Below, one piece after another: positions 32,624 through 41,402 of a DNA stretch of 64,000 bases; positions within the stretch are counted from its first letter, which is position 1, and the number at the start of each line of letters is the position of its first letter. The translations under genes were made by a program, and so were the position numbers. The notes below the pieces were generated by a model. That model saw only the letters and a list, made by a program, of their open reading frames with translations. It did no database searches and had not been told where the DNA came from. Origin of the DNA: Alkanindiges illinoisensis (lineage in GTDB: Bacteria; Pseudomonadota; Gammaproteobacteria; Pseudomonadales; Moraxellaceae); contig NZ_SNTY01000008.1 in assembly GCF_004377485.1 (NCBI RefSeq), positions 26,469 through 90,468 on the forward strand, read 5' to 3'.

Positions 32624-33055
32624 ATGAATCCAAAAGAAATGACTGGCTTGCAAATTATGCAGGCGTTTGCCCAAGGCCTGTTTCCAACTCCTGGAATTGC
32701 CAAAACCATGCCGATGGCACCTGTGGAAGTAGAGCAGGGTCGTGTGGTGTTTACAGCAACAGCCAATGAAAGTCATACCAATCCACTGGGCGGCGTGCAT
32801 GGCGGTTTTGCTGCAACCGTGCTTGATTCAGTCACAGGCTGTGCCACGCATACAGTGCTGGCGGCTGGTGAGAGTTATGGCACCATTGACTTAAATATCA
32901 AGATGTGTCGTCCCATTCCGTTTAACAAAACGCTGCGTGCTGAAGGCAAGGTAATTAATGTCAGTAAAAGTCTGGTCATTTCCGAAGGCTATATTCGGGA
33001 TGAAAACGATAAAATTTATGCATTTGCCACTGCAACCAATATGATTATCCGCTAG
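32624..33055 (+). CDS. PaaI-family hotdog-fold thioesterase
   Basis: A 143-residue acyl-CoA thioesterase candidate. The hotdog core includes ANESHTNPLGGVHGGFAATV, with the motif HGG in the substrate helix, then DLNIKMCRPIPFNKTLRAEG and the closing strand YAFATATNMII. The fold implies a homodimer or tetramer hydrolysing CoA thioesters; the acyl group is unknown. It follows the broken hydrolase gene by 99 bases and ends at a strong terminator. Confidence 0.9.
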   Translation: MNPKEMTGLQIMQAFAQGLFPTPGIAKTMPMAPVEVEQGRVVFTATANESHTNPLGGVHGGFAATVLDSVTGCATHTVLAAGESYGTIDLNIKMCRPIPFNKTLRAEGKVINVSKSLVISEGYIRDENDKIYAFATATNMIIR

Positions 33056-33078
33056 AAAAGCAGTAAAAATCAGACATG

Positions 33079-33113
33079 AAAAAAGGCGATAGCACATGTT
33101 ATCGCCTTTTTTT
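33079..33113. terminator. Terminator between thioesterase and pilU
   Basis: AAAAAGGCGATA pairs with TATCGCCTTTTT and is followed by further T. It serves the thioesterase gene on the plus strand; A-rich flanks on the other side suggest it can also end the pilT-pilU transcript. Confidence 0.9.
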
Positions 33114-33136
33114 GTCGCAGGTGAATACCTAAAAAA

Positions 33137-34261
33137 CTATTCGCTATCCTCAATGGCCAGACCTTTGGTGGCCTGATCCAGAAAGCGGGTATCGGCATTT
33201 TTGCCCAGCTTGATCATCAGGCGCAAATCATTGGGTGCGTCGGCGTGCTTGATGGCGTCCTCATAGGTGATTTCACCGCCCAGATACAGGTCATACAAAG
33301 CCTGGTCGAAAGTCTGCATGCCCAGTTCGCGCGAGCGTTTCATTACATTCTTGATTTCATGGATTTCACCCTTGCGGATGTAATCGGATACCAGCGGTGT
33401 ATTGATCAGCACTTCAATACAGGCGCGGCGTGCCTTGCCATCCGGGGTTGGAATCAATTGCTGGGCTACCAGCGCCTTCAGGTTGAGCGACAAATCCATA
33501 TAAAGCTGGCCATGACGATCCGCTTCAAAGAAGTGAATGATGCGATCAAGTGCCTGGTTGGCATTGTTGGCGTGCAGGGTTGCCAGTACCAGGTGACCCG
33601 TTTCAGCGAAGGCAATGGCATAGTCCATAACTTCGCGGGTACGGATTTCCCCAATCAGGATGACATCCGGCGCCTGACGCAGCGTATTTTTCAGGGCAAT
33701 TTCAAAGGATTCGGTATCAATGCCCACTTCGCGCTGGGTAATGATGCAACCGGAATGCTGGTGCACAAATTCAATCGGGTCTTCAATGGTAATAATATGA
33801 CCGCGTGAGTTCTTGTTGCGATGACCAATCATGGACGCCAAAGAGGTAGATTTACCCGTACCGGTAGCGCCCACAAAAATGATAATGCCGCGCTTGGTCA
33901 TTGCAAGGTCTTTGATGACTGTTGGCAGTTTGAGGTCTTCTACCGAAGGAATATGGGTTTCAATCCGGCGCAACACCATGCCTGGCATATCACGCTGCAC
34001 AAAGGCACTCACGCGAAAACGGGCGGTTTCATCCTTATCGGTAATGGCAAAGTTGCATTCACGCGTTATGCGGAATTCTTCCCGCTGCTTGTCAGACATC
34101 ACGCTATTAATCAGCTGGCCAACTACTTCCGGGCTTAAGGCTGTCTTGGTGACTGGAATAATCTTGCCATTGATTTTCATTGATGGCGCAACACCCGCAG
34201 TGACAAACAGGTCTGACCCGTTTTTTTCGACCATCAGTCGCAATAAATCATTAAATTCCAT
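33137..34261 (-). CDS. pilU: Type IV pilus retraction ATPase PilU
   Basis: A 374-residue hexameric ATPase of the PilT/PilU branch that assists pilus retraction and twitching. N-terminal PAS-like part: NDLLRLMVEKNGSDLFVTAG. Walker A is GATGTGKST (about residues 131-139), the Asp box lies near ITIEDPIEF, Walker B is VILIGEIRT, and the His box is TGHLVLATLHA. The C-terminus is longer than that of PilT. It lies 39 bases downstream of pilT on the same strand, the usual order. Confidence 0.96.
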   Translation of the reverse strand: MEFNDLLRLMVEKNGSDLFVTAGVAPSMKINGKIIPVTKTALSPEVVGQLINSVMSDKQREEFRITRECNFAITDKDETARFRVSAFVQRDMPGMVLRRIETHIPSVEDLKLPTVIKDLAMTKRGIIIFVGATGTGKSTSLASMIGHRNKNSRGHIITIEDPIEFVHQHSGCIITQREVGIDTESFEIALKNTLRQAPDVILIGEIRTREVMDYAIAFAETGHLVLATLHANNANQALDRIIHFFEADRHGQLYMDLSLNLKALVAQQLIPTPDGKARRACIEVLINTPLVSDYIRKGEIHEIKNVMKRSRELGMQTFDQALYDLYLGGEITYEDAIKHADAPNDLRLMIKLGKNADTRFLDQATKGLAIEDSE

Positions 34262-34300
34262 GATACATCCCTGTGATGCTTACGAATAAGGTGAAAAAAA

Positions 34301-35338
34301 TCAGGTAAAACTTTCTGGAACTTTAGCTGCACTGCGTGCAGCTGCCGGGCTAATTACACCTTTGGCTACCAGCGTTTTTAAGCTTTGATCCAGTGTCGTC
34401 ATACCATAGCCTGCACCAGTCTGGATTGCAGAATACATTTGGGCGACCTTGTTTTCACGGATCAGGTTACGGATAGCCGGAATACCAATCATGATTTCAT
34501 GCGCTGCCACACGACCACCGCCATTTTTCTTGAGCAGGGTTTGTGAAATTACTGCCTGCAATGATTCAGATAGCATTGAACGAACCATATCTTTTTCTTC
34601 GGCCGGGAATACGTCCACTACACGGTCAATGGTTTTGGCGGCTGAGGTGGTGTGCAGGGTTCCAAATACCAAGTGGCCGGTTTCGGCAGCAGTCAGCGCC
34701 AGGCGAATGGTTTCAAGGTCACGCATCTCACCTACCAGAATAATATCCGGGTCTTCGCGTAGCGCTGAGCGTAGCGCTTCATTAAAGCCATGCGTATCAC
34801 GGTGCACTTCACGCTGGTTAATCAGGCATTTTTTTGGCGTGTGTACAAATTCAATCGGGTCTTCAACGGTGAGGATATGGTCAAAACGGGTATTGTTAAT
34901 ATAGTCCAGCATGGCAGCCAGTGTGGTAGATTTGCCAGAACCTGTTGGCCCGGTTACCAGCACAATACCGCGTGGATAATCACTGATATCCTTAAAAATC
35001 TGGCCGAGTCCCAGATCATCCATGGTTAGGACTTTGGATGGAATCGTCCGGAAAACCGCACCTGCGCCACGGTTCTGATTAAAGGCGTTAACACGGAAAC
35101 GCGCAATGCCGGGAACTTCAAAGGAAAAGTCGGTTTCCAGAAATTCTTCATAGTCACGGCGCTGCTTGTCATTCATGATGTCATAAATCAGCCGGTGAAC
35201 TTCCTTGTGTTCCATTGCTGGCAAATTAATACGGCGTACTTCGCCATCTACCCGGATCATGGGCGGCAAGCCTGCCGACAAGTGTAAGTCTGATGCACCA
35301 TTTTTGGCAGAAAATGCAAGTAATTCGGTAATATCCAT
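34301..35338 (-). CDS. pilT: Type IV pilus retraction ATPase PilT
   Basis: A 345-residue hexameric motor for pilus depolymerisation, needed for twitching motility and DNA uptake. It has the SDLHLSAGLPPMIRVDG N-terminal region, Walker A GPTGSGKST, Asp box LTVEDPIEFVH, Walker B ILVGEMRD, His box TGHLVFGTLHT, and the PilT-specific C-terminal AIRNLIRE motif. It is divergent from yggS, a pairing seen in many gammaproteobacteria. Confidence 0.97.
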   Translation of the reverse strand: MDITELLAFSAKNGASDLHLSAGLPPMIRVDGEVRRINLPAMEHKEVHRLIYDIMNDKQRRDYEEFLETDFSFEVPGIARFRVNAFNQNRGAGAVFRTIPSKVLTMDDLGLGQIFKDISDYPRGIVLVTGPTGSGKSTTLAAMLDYINNTRFDHILTVEDPIEFVHTPKKCLINQREVHRDTHGFNEALRSALREDPDIILVGEMRDLETIRLALTAAETGHLVFGTLHTTSAAKTIDRVVDVFPAEEKDMVRSMLSESLQAVISQTLLKKNGGGRVAAHEIMIGIPAIRNLIRENKVAQMYSAIQTGAGYGMTTLDQSLKTLVAKGVISPAAARSAAKVPESFT

Positions 35339-35463
35339 GTAAACCTCGTAATGCTTAAAGCAAATCGATGGTTAAAATGACTGATGAGGTGGCAGCGCAA
35401 AAATAATGCGTTATGCTAGGTCACCGGGCACATTCCATCGCGTCTTTTATCTATAGGCAGATC

Positions 35464-36156
35464 ATGACTGATTTTGCGCTAAAACGGCAACAAATACTGA
35501 GTAAAATTGAAGCGGCTTGCAAAAAAAATGCAAGAAAATTTGAAGATGTTCAACTTTTGGCCGTCTCCAAAACCCATCCGGCAGAAGTGCTACGTGCAAT
35601 GCATGCCGCAGGCCAGTGTCGCTTTGGTGAAAACTACTTACAGGAAGCATTGAGTAAACAGGAGCAATTGCAGGATTTAGACCTTGAGTGGCATTTTATT
35701 GGTCATGTGCAGCGCAATAAAACCAAGCCACTGGCAGCACATTTTGACTGGGTACATGGGGTAGACCGGCTGATTATTGCCGAGCGATTATCAACTCAGC
35801 GCCCGGAAAACCTCAAGCCATTAAATATTTGCATTCAGGTCAATATTGACGGGCAGGACAGCAAGGATGGCTGTGTGCCAGCGGAAGTTCCAGAGCTGGT
35901 GCAGCAAATCAGCCAGCTTGCCAACATTCGCCTGCGTGGCCTGATGGTAATTCCAAAACCAGATAATACGGTTGCTTTTGCTGACGCCAAAACATTGTTT
36001 GATGAGGTAAAGGCACAGCACACCAATCCTGATGATTGGAATACCTTAAGCATGGGTATGTCGGGCGACTTAGAGGATGCAATTGCTGCGGGTTCAACGA
36101 TGGTGAGAGTAGGGACGGCATTGTTTGGAGCGCGTGACTATAAACTGGACAAATGA
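35464..36156 (+). CDS. yggS: YggS-family pyridoxal phosphate homeostasis protein
   Basis: A 230-residue PLP-binding protein with the fold type III barrel (alanine racemase-like N-terminal domain). The PLP lysine is in LLAVSKTHPAEVL. Other marks are CRFGENYLQEA, WHFIGHVQRNK, GLMVIPKP and the C-terminal SMGMSGDLEDAIAAGSTMVR. It controls vitamin B6 pools and has no known catalytic activity. The frame opens 17 codons earlier, but the ATG at 35464 gives the family N-terminus. Confidence 0.95.
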   Translation: MTDFALKRQQILSKIEAACKKNARKFEDVQLLAVSKTHPAEVLRAMHAAGQCRFGENYLQEALSKQEQLQDLDLEWHFIGHVQRNKTKPLAAHFDWVHGVDRLIIAERLSTQRPENLKPLNICIQVNIDGQDSKDGCVPAEVPELVQQISQLANIRLRGLMVIPKPDNTVAFADAKTLFDEVKAQHTNPDDWNTLSMGMSGDLEDAIAAGSTMVRVGTALFGARDYKLDK

Positions 36157-36228
36157 CCTGTCCGTGTTGACCTATACTTCATAAAAATTTCTAGCACGCC
36201 ATTGTTTATTTATTTTATAAGGCAACCC

Positions 36229-37959
36229 ATGAATCAACTTGAGCAAAAATTTCTGAATAACCTGGACGACAAACTATGGAAAGCCGCCGATAAATTACGC
36301 AGCAGTCTGGATGCCGCCAACTACAAGCATATTGTACTTGGATTAATTTTCCTAAAATATGTATCAGATGCCTTTGATGAACGTCAGTCTGAACTCAAGA
36401 CTCTATTTACACAAAAAGATGACAACGACATCTACTACATGCCGCGTGATCATTACCACAGCGAAGAAGAATATCAACAGGCGATAAATGATGAACTGGA
36501 AATACTGGATTATTATCAGGAAAAAAACGTATTCTGGGTGCCCAAGGCAGCACGCTGGTTAACTATCCGCAGTGCTGCAGCGCAAGCAATTGGCGCTATC
36601 ATTTGGCAGGACGAACAGGGGCAGGACGTTAAACTGCGCTCGGTATCCTGGCTGATTGACAACGCCTTTGATGACATTGAAAAAGCCAATCCAAAACTAA
36701 AAGGCATTTTAAACCGTATCGGACAGTACCAGCTAGACAACGACAAATTACTGGATCTGATCAATACCTTCTCGGATACCAGTTTTAGCCAGCCGGAATA
36801 TCAGGGCGAAACGCTCAGCCTGCATAGCAAGGATATTTTAGGCCATGTGTACGAATACTTTTTAGGCCAGTTTGCCCTGGCAGAAGGCAAGCAGGGCGGC
36901 CAGTATTACACGCCCAAAAGCATCGTCACTTTAATTGTTGAAATGCTACAGCCCTACAAAGGCCGTGTGTATGACCCAGCAATGGGTAGCGGCGGATTTT
37001 TTGTGTCCAGTGAAAAATTTATTGAGCAGCACGCACAGGAAAAACACTACAAGGCGTCTGAGCAAAAAAAGCATATCTCTATTTATGGGCAGGAAAGCAA
37101 CCCGACCACCTGGAAGCTGGCGGCCATGAACATGGCGATACGCGGCATTGATTTTAATTTTGGTAAAAAGAACGCCGATAGCTTTTTGGACGACCAGCAT
37201 CCTGATTTACGTGCTGACTTTGTGATGGCTAATCCACCGTTTAATATCAAGGACTGGTGGCATGCCTCATTAGAACACGATGTGCGCTGGCAATACGGCA
37301 CACCACCACAAGGCAATGCCAACTTTGCCTGGATGCAGCACATGCTGCACCATCTGTCCCCTACCGGTAGTATGGCGTTGTTACTGGCTAATGGTTCCAT
37401 GAGCTCCAACACTAACAACGAAGGCGAAATCCGTAAGAACCTGATTGAAAAAGACTTGGTGGAATGTATTGTCGCTTTACCAGGGCAATTATTTACCAAC
37501 ACGCAAATTCCAGCCTGCATCTGGTTTTTAACCAAGGACAAAAAGAACGGCCTATCGCTGGATAAAAAGAAAGCCAACCGCGCAGGCAAAACCTTGTTTA
37601 TTGATGCCCGTAATTTGGGCTATATGAAAGACCGGGTATTGCGTGACTTTAGCGATGCGGATATTGCCAAAATCACCCAGACCTTACACGCATGGCAGCA
37701 AGGGGAGAATTTTGCAGGACAAGCTTATCAGGATGAAAAAGGTTTTTGTTTCTCGGCGGAGTTAAAAGATATTCAAAAACACGACTATGTGCTGACACCG
37801 GGGCGTTATGTAGGTGCAGTGGAACAGGAAGATGATGGCGAACCGTTTAGCGATAAAATGCTGCGCTTGACCACTCAGCTAAAAGAACAATTTGCACAAA
37901 GTGCGGTGCTGGAAAGCGAAATTAGAAAGAACCTAAAAGGCTTGGGCTATGAGTTCTGA
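36229..37959 (+). CDS. hsdM: Type I restriction-modification system methyltransferase subunit HsdM
   Basis: Adenine-N6 DNA methyltransferase that methylates the sites chosen by HsdS and is needed for cleavage by HsdR. The 576-residue protein has the N-terminal helical HsdM domain (LDDKLWKAADKLRSSLDAANYKHIVLGLIFLKYV). S-adenosylmethionine motif I is DPAMGSGGFF (about residues 248-257) and catalytic motif IV is NPPFN (about 335-339). The ATG at 36229 follows AAGG; an upstream in-frame start at 36202 is less likely. The next gene starts 11 bases before its stop codon. It opens a five-gene overlapping run after which hsdR comes with a separate leader. Confidence 0.95.
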   Translation: MNQLEQKFLNNLDDKLWKAADKLRSSLDAANYKHIVLGLIFLKYVSDAFDERQSELKTLFTQKDDNDIYYMPRDHYHSEEEYQQAINDELEILDYYQEKNVFWVPKAARWLTIRSAAAQAIGAIIWQDEQGQDVKLRSVSWLIDNAFDDIEKANPKLKGILNRIGQYQLDNDKLLDLINTFSDTSFSQPEYQGETLSLHSKDILGHVYEYFLGQFALAEGKQGGQYYTPKSIVTLIVEMLQPYKGRVYDPAMGSGGFFVSSEKFIEQHAQEKHYKASEQKKHISIYGQESNPTTWKLAAMNMAIRGIDFNFGKKNADSFLDDQHPDLRADFVMANPPFNIKDWWHASLEHDVRWQYGTPPQGNANFAWMQHMLHHLSPTGSMALLLANGSMSSNTNNEGEIRKNLIEKDLVECIVALPGQLFTNTQIPACIWFLTKDKKNGLSLDKKKANRAGKTLFIDARNLGYMKDRVLRDFSDADIAKITQTLHAWQQGENFAGQAYQDEKGFCFSAELKDIQKHDYVLTPGRYVGAVEQEDDGEPFSDKMLRLTTQLKEQFAQSAVLESEIRKNLKGLGYEF

Positions 37960-39394
37960 TCATCCCTTATGGCTGGAAATCCAGAAGGGTGAAAGCAAAA
38001 CACTGGAATTTAAACAGCAATTACCCAAAGGCCAGCACATTGCCAAAACCTTAATTGCTTTTGCCAATAGTAGTGGCGGTAAGTTGATTATTGGAGTCAC
38101 TGATGATCGGCAGCTCATCGGTATTCAGGAAGATATCTTTGAATTACAAGATAAAATTACCTCCATGATTTATGAGCTGTGTGCCCCACAACTTGCAGCG
38201 CAAATCTATATTGAGAATATAGAGGGCGTAGAGCTATTGGTTGTGGAAGTCGCACGAGGTAGTTTATTTCCGTATTACCTTAAATCTGTCGGGCGTGAGC
38301 AAGGCACCTATATCCGCCTTGGTGCTAGTAATCGGGTTGCTTCGCCAGAAAACATTCAGCAATTGGAATTACAACGACTCAATATAAGTTTTGATGCGTT
38401 AACCAACTTTCAATATCCTTTAAAAAAACTAAATTTAATGCCATTAGAAACCGCTTTTAAAGCTGCGGGGAAAGCACTGACTTTAGAAAAAATGCTCAAT
38501 CTCAAGCTGGTGATCGAAGAACAGGGACAGCATTATGCCAGTCACGGTTTATTGATACTGCTTGGTGAATATGAACATGTGATGACTCAGTGTGCCCGAT
38601 TTAAAGGCACCAATATGAGTGTGTTTTTAGACCGTAAAGAATATACGGCCGATCTATTTTCTCAAATTGAGCAAACCGAAATCTTTATTAAAAATCATTT
38701 ATCTTTACGAGCCGAAATTCGTGGCTTAAAGCGTTATGACTATCTGGAAATTCCAGAAAATGCCATGCGCGAGGCTTTGGTCAATGCCTATGTGCATCGG
38801 GATTACAGCAATTTTGGGCGTAATATCAAAGTGGCTGTGTATGATGATCTGGTCAATATTGTGTCGCCGGGTGGATTGCCCAATGGTTTAACTCAGGCAG
38901 ATTTATTGCAGGGGCGTTCGGAAATTCGGAACCGGGTGCTGGCTCGCGTGTTTCGGGAGCTAGGTTATATTGAGCATTGGGGCAGTGGTCTGCAACGGAT
39001 CAAGCAGATGTGTGAAGCTGAAAAACTGGCAACGCCTGAATTTTTAGAGACTAATGATTTTTTTGATGTGAAGTTATACCGTCCTGTGATTGAGTTGGAA
39101 GGTGGTGCAATAGGTGGTGCAATAGGTGGTGCAATTGATCATTCAAGTGGTGTAATCGAGGATTTAGGTGGTGCAATCGAAGCAAATCAACTCACCGAAC
39201 GCCAACAAGAAATTTTAGTTTTAATTCAGCGTAATCCGAAAGTTTCTTATCGCTCTTTGGCAGAGCAACTCGGCATTAATCAGTCTGCCTTACAAAAGCA
39301 TCTGAATCATTTAAAAGATGCAGGCTGGATCGAGCGTGTTGGTGGTACTCGTGGTCACTGGATGATTAAGAAAGAATTTGGGGGTATGGAATGA
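37949..39394 (+). CDS. AlbA_2 (Schlafen-like) / HATPase / winged-helix protein in the type I RM operon
   Basis: A 481-residue protein of the COG2865 type. Residues about 10-130 form an AlbA_2 (Schlafen-like) domain: ESKTLEFKQQLP, IAFANSSGGKLIIGVTDD and SVGREQGTYIRLGASN. Residues about 260-350 are a GHKL-type ATPase module (EIPENAMREALVNAYVHRDY, SPGGLPNGL, NRVLARVFRELGYIEHWGSG). A linker with three tandem GGAI units follows, then a winged helix-turn-helix (about 415-470, SYRSLAEQLGINQSALQKHL). It could be a regulator or an accessory defence effector; neither is shown. It overlaps hsdM by 11 bases and hsdS by 4, so it is translated with them. Confidence 0.85.
   Translation: MSSDHPLWLEIQKGESKTLEFKQQLPKGQHIAKTLIAFANSSGGKLIIGVTDDRQLIGIQEDIFELQDKITSMIYELCAPQLAAQIYIENIEGVELLVVEVARGSLFPYYLKSVGREQGTYIRLGASNRVASPENIQQLELQRLNISFDALTNFQYPLKKLNLMPLETAFKAAGKALTLEKMLNLKLVIEEQGQHYASHGLLILLGEYEHVMTQCARFKGTNMSVFLDRKEYTADLFSQIEQTEIFIKNHLSLRAEIRGLKRYDYLEIPENAMREALVNAYVHRDYSNFGRNIKVAVYDDLVNIVSPGGLPNGLTQADLLQGRSEIRNRVLARVFRELGYIEHWGSGLQRIKQMCEAEKLATPEFLETNDFFDVKLYRPVIELEGGAIGGAIGGAIDHSSGVIEDLGGAIEANQLTERQQEILVLIQRNPKVSYRSLAEQLGINQSALQKHLNHLKDAGWIERVGGTRGHWMIKKEFGGME
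39101..39136 (+). repeat. In-frame 12-bp tandem repeat inside the AlbA_2/HATPase gene
   Basis: Three tandem copies of GGTGGTGCAATA (the last ends ATT), each coding Gly-Gly-Ala-Ile. A fourth separated copy lies at about 39167-39178 and a degenerate one at about 39146-39157. The repeats fall in the linker between the ATPase and the winged helix. Because the unit is 12 bases, copy-number change would alter linker length without breaking the frame. Confidence 0.9.
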
Positions 39395-40698
39395 CTATGT
39401 TAAAAAACATTCCTTTGAGAGAAGTTGCTAATTTTAAATATGGTAAGACAATAAGAAAACAAGATATTTCAGCCAATGGTTTATATCCTGTGTTTAGTGG
39501 GTATCAAATAGTAGGTTTTGATTCTAAATACGCTTTTGAGGAGCCACAATTAGTTATTGTCTGTCGAGGAGCAGGCGGGACAGGTGATATAAAAATGTCT
39601 CCTGCAAAATGTTCAATAACAAATTTAGCAATAGTTATAAATTGCGATAAAGAAATTATTGACCAGAATTATTTATATTGGGTTTTAAAGTTATCAGATA
39701 CCTACAGTCTTCGTACAGGATCGGCGCAACCACAAATTACAATTGGTTCATTAGAAAATTTTAGAATAGAAATAATTGAAGATATAAATACGCAAAAGAA
39801 GATATCTAAAATTCTTTCTGACTTAGACGACAAAATCCATCTCAATAACCAAATCAACCAAACCCTAGAATCTATCGCTCAAGCCATTTTTAAAAGTTGG
39901 TTTATCGACTTTGACCCTGTACGTGCCAAAATTGCAGCGAAGCAAGAGGGTAAGGACCCTGAACTTGCCGCGATGTGTGCTATTAGTGGGAAAAGTGAAG
40001 CTGAGCTTGAGCAAATGGCAGCGGAAGATTTTGCTGAGTTACAAGCGACGGCTGCACTTTTTCCTGATGAGTTGGTCGAAAGTGAATTGGGGGAAGTGCC
40101 GAGGGGGTGGAGGGTTAAACCATTAGATAAAATTGCTCATTATCAAAATGGATTAGCTTTACAGAAATTTAGACCTGAAAATGAACATGAGTTTTTGCCG
40201 ATTGTAAAAATTGCACAATTAAAATCAGGTATAGCTACAATAGAGGAAAAAGCATCGCCTAATATTGATAGTAAATCAATTATTAATAATGGTGATGTGG
40301 TTTTCTCTTGGTCAGGTTCATTAATGGTTGATATTTGGTGTGGTGGAAAAGCTGCATTAAATCAGCATTTGTTTAAAGTCACATCAAATGATTATAAAAA
40401 ATGGTTTTATTATTATTATACAAAACATCATTTGATCGAGTTTCAAAGAATTGCACAAGCAAAAGCTGTAACAATGGGACATATTAAAAGAGAGCATTTA
40501 TCACAAGCATTATGTATCGTTCCATGTGATGAACTATTGGAAATAGGAAATCTATTAATTGGCAATCAGTTGCAGAAACAAATTGAGTTGCGGCTAGAAA
40601 GTAATAGTTTAGTAAAAGTTAGAGATACTTTATTACCAAAGTTGTTGTCGGGTGAGGTGGATGTATCAGAGTTGCAGATTAGGGATGATGTAGCATGA
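39391..40698 (+). CDS. hsdS: Type I restriction-modification system specificity subunit HsdS
   Basis: A 435-residue DNA-recognition subunit with the usual double layout. Target recognition domain 1 spans about residues 5-150 (IPLREVANFKYGKTIRKQDI) and ends at the helical conserved region (ISKILSDLDDKIHLNNQINQ, then IFKSWFIDFDPVRAK). Domain 2 starts after LGEVPRGWRVKPLDKIAHYQ and ends near LLIGNQLQKQIELRLES, with a final RDTLLPKLLSGEV. The target-domain DNA is AT-rich while the central conserved part is closer to the genome average, as expected of exchanged recognition domains. It overlaps its upstream neighbour by ATGA, and the next gene overlaps it by ATGA. Confidence 0.95.
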   Translation: MTMLKNIPLREVANFKYGKTIRKQDISANGLYPVFSGYQIVGFDSKYAFEEPQLVIVCRGAGGTGDIKMSPAKCSITNLAIVINCDKEIIDQNYLYWVLKLSDTYSLRTGSAQPQITIGSLENFRIEIIEDINTQKKISKILSDLDDKIHLNNQINQTLESIAQAIFKSWFIDFDPVRAKIAAKQEGKDPELAAMCAISGKSEAELEQMAAEDFAELQATAALFPDELVESELGEVPRGWRVKPLDKIAHYQNGLALQKFRPENEHEFLPIVKIAQLKSGIATIEEKASPNIDSKSIINNGDVVFSWSGSLMVDIWCGGKAALNQHLFKVTSNDYKKWFYYYYTKHHLIEFQRIAQAKAVTMGHIKREHLSQALCIVPCDELLEIGNLLIGNQLQKQIELRLESNSLVKVRDTLLPKLLSGEVDVSELQIRDDVA

Positions 40699-41402
40699 GT
40701 ACCTACAATATTTACTGTGATGAAAGTTGTCATTTACCAAATGATAATCAAACTATTATGATGTTAGGATTGATTTGGTGTCCTTTAGATAAAACTAGAG
40801 AAATTGCAATTAGATTAAGAGAAATTAAGGCAAGACATAATCTAGCAAGTGACTTTGAAATAAAATGGACAAAAGTTTCGCCTGCAAAAGTTTTATTTTA
40901 TCAAGATATTATTGATTATTTTTTTGATGACGATGATTTGCATTTTCGAGGTGTAGTTATTAAAAAATCAGAAATTAATCATGAAAGGTTTAATCAAACT
41001 CATGATGACTGGTATTACAAAATGATGTTTACCTTAATTGAACCTGTTTTAAAACCGAATGCCCGTTTTAGAATTTATCTAGATAAAAAAGATACTCGAA
41101 GTTCAGATAAAGTACATAAATTACATGATGTACTGTGCAATAAAATATATGATTTTAATCACAATATTGTAGAACGTGTACAAGTCATCGAATCTCATGC
41201 AGTAGAACAGCTACAGCTTGCAGATTTGTTACTTGGTGCTGTTGGTTATTTAAATAGAGGTCTAACAGAAAATTCTGCAAAGCAACAACTCATTAACCGC
41301 ATTAAAAAAAGATCGGGTTATGAGCTTACTCGTTCTACTTTATTAGGAGAAAATAAATTTAATCTTTTCCATTGGCATGGTCGTAATTTGGGAGCTTTTT
41401 AA
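40695..41402 (+). CDS. DUF3800 domain protein in the RM operon
   Basis: A 235-residue soluble protein with the DUF3800 pattern, a presumed RNase H-like fold. An early acidic motif reads IYCDESC (about residues 6-12), a central one YLDKKDTRSSDK, and a late one ESHAVEQLQLADLLLGAVGY. These are the expected positions of metal-binding carboxylates in that fold. Activity has not been shown for most members. DUF3800 genes are often found with defence and mobile genes. The DNA is distinctly AT-rich. Its ATG overlaps the hsdS stop by four bases and its own stop overlaps the next start by one base, so translation is coupled. Confidence 0.8.
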   Translation: MSTYNIYCDESCHLPNDNQTIMMLGLIWCPLDKTREIAIRLREIKARHNLASDFEIKWTKVSPAKVLFYQDIIDYFFDDDDLHFRGVVIKKSEINHERFNQTHDDWYYKMMFTLIEPVLKPNARFRIYLDKKDTRSSDKVHKLHDVLCNKIYDFNHNIVERVQVIESHAVEQLQLADLLLGAVGYLNRGLTENSAKQQLINRIKKRSGYELTRSTLLGENKFNLFHWHGRNLGAF

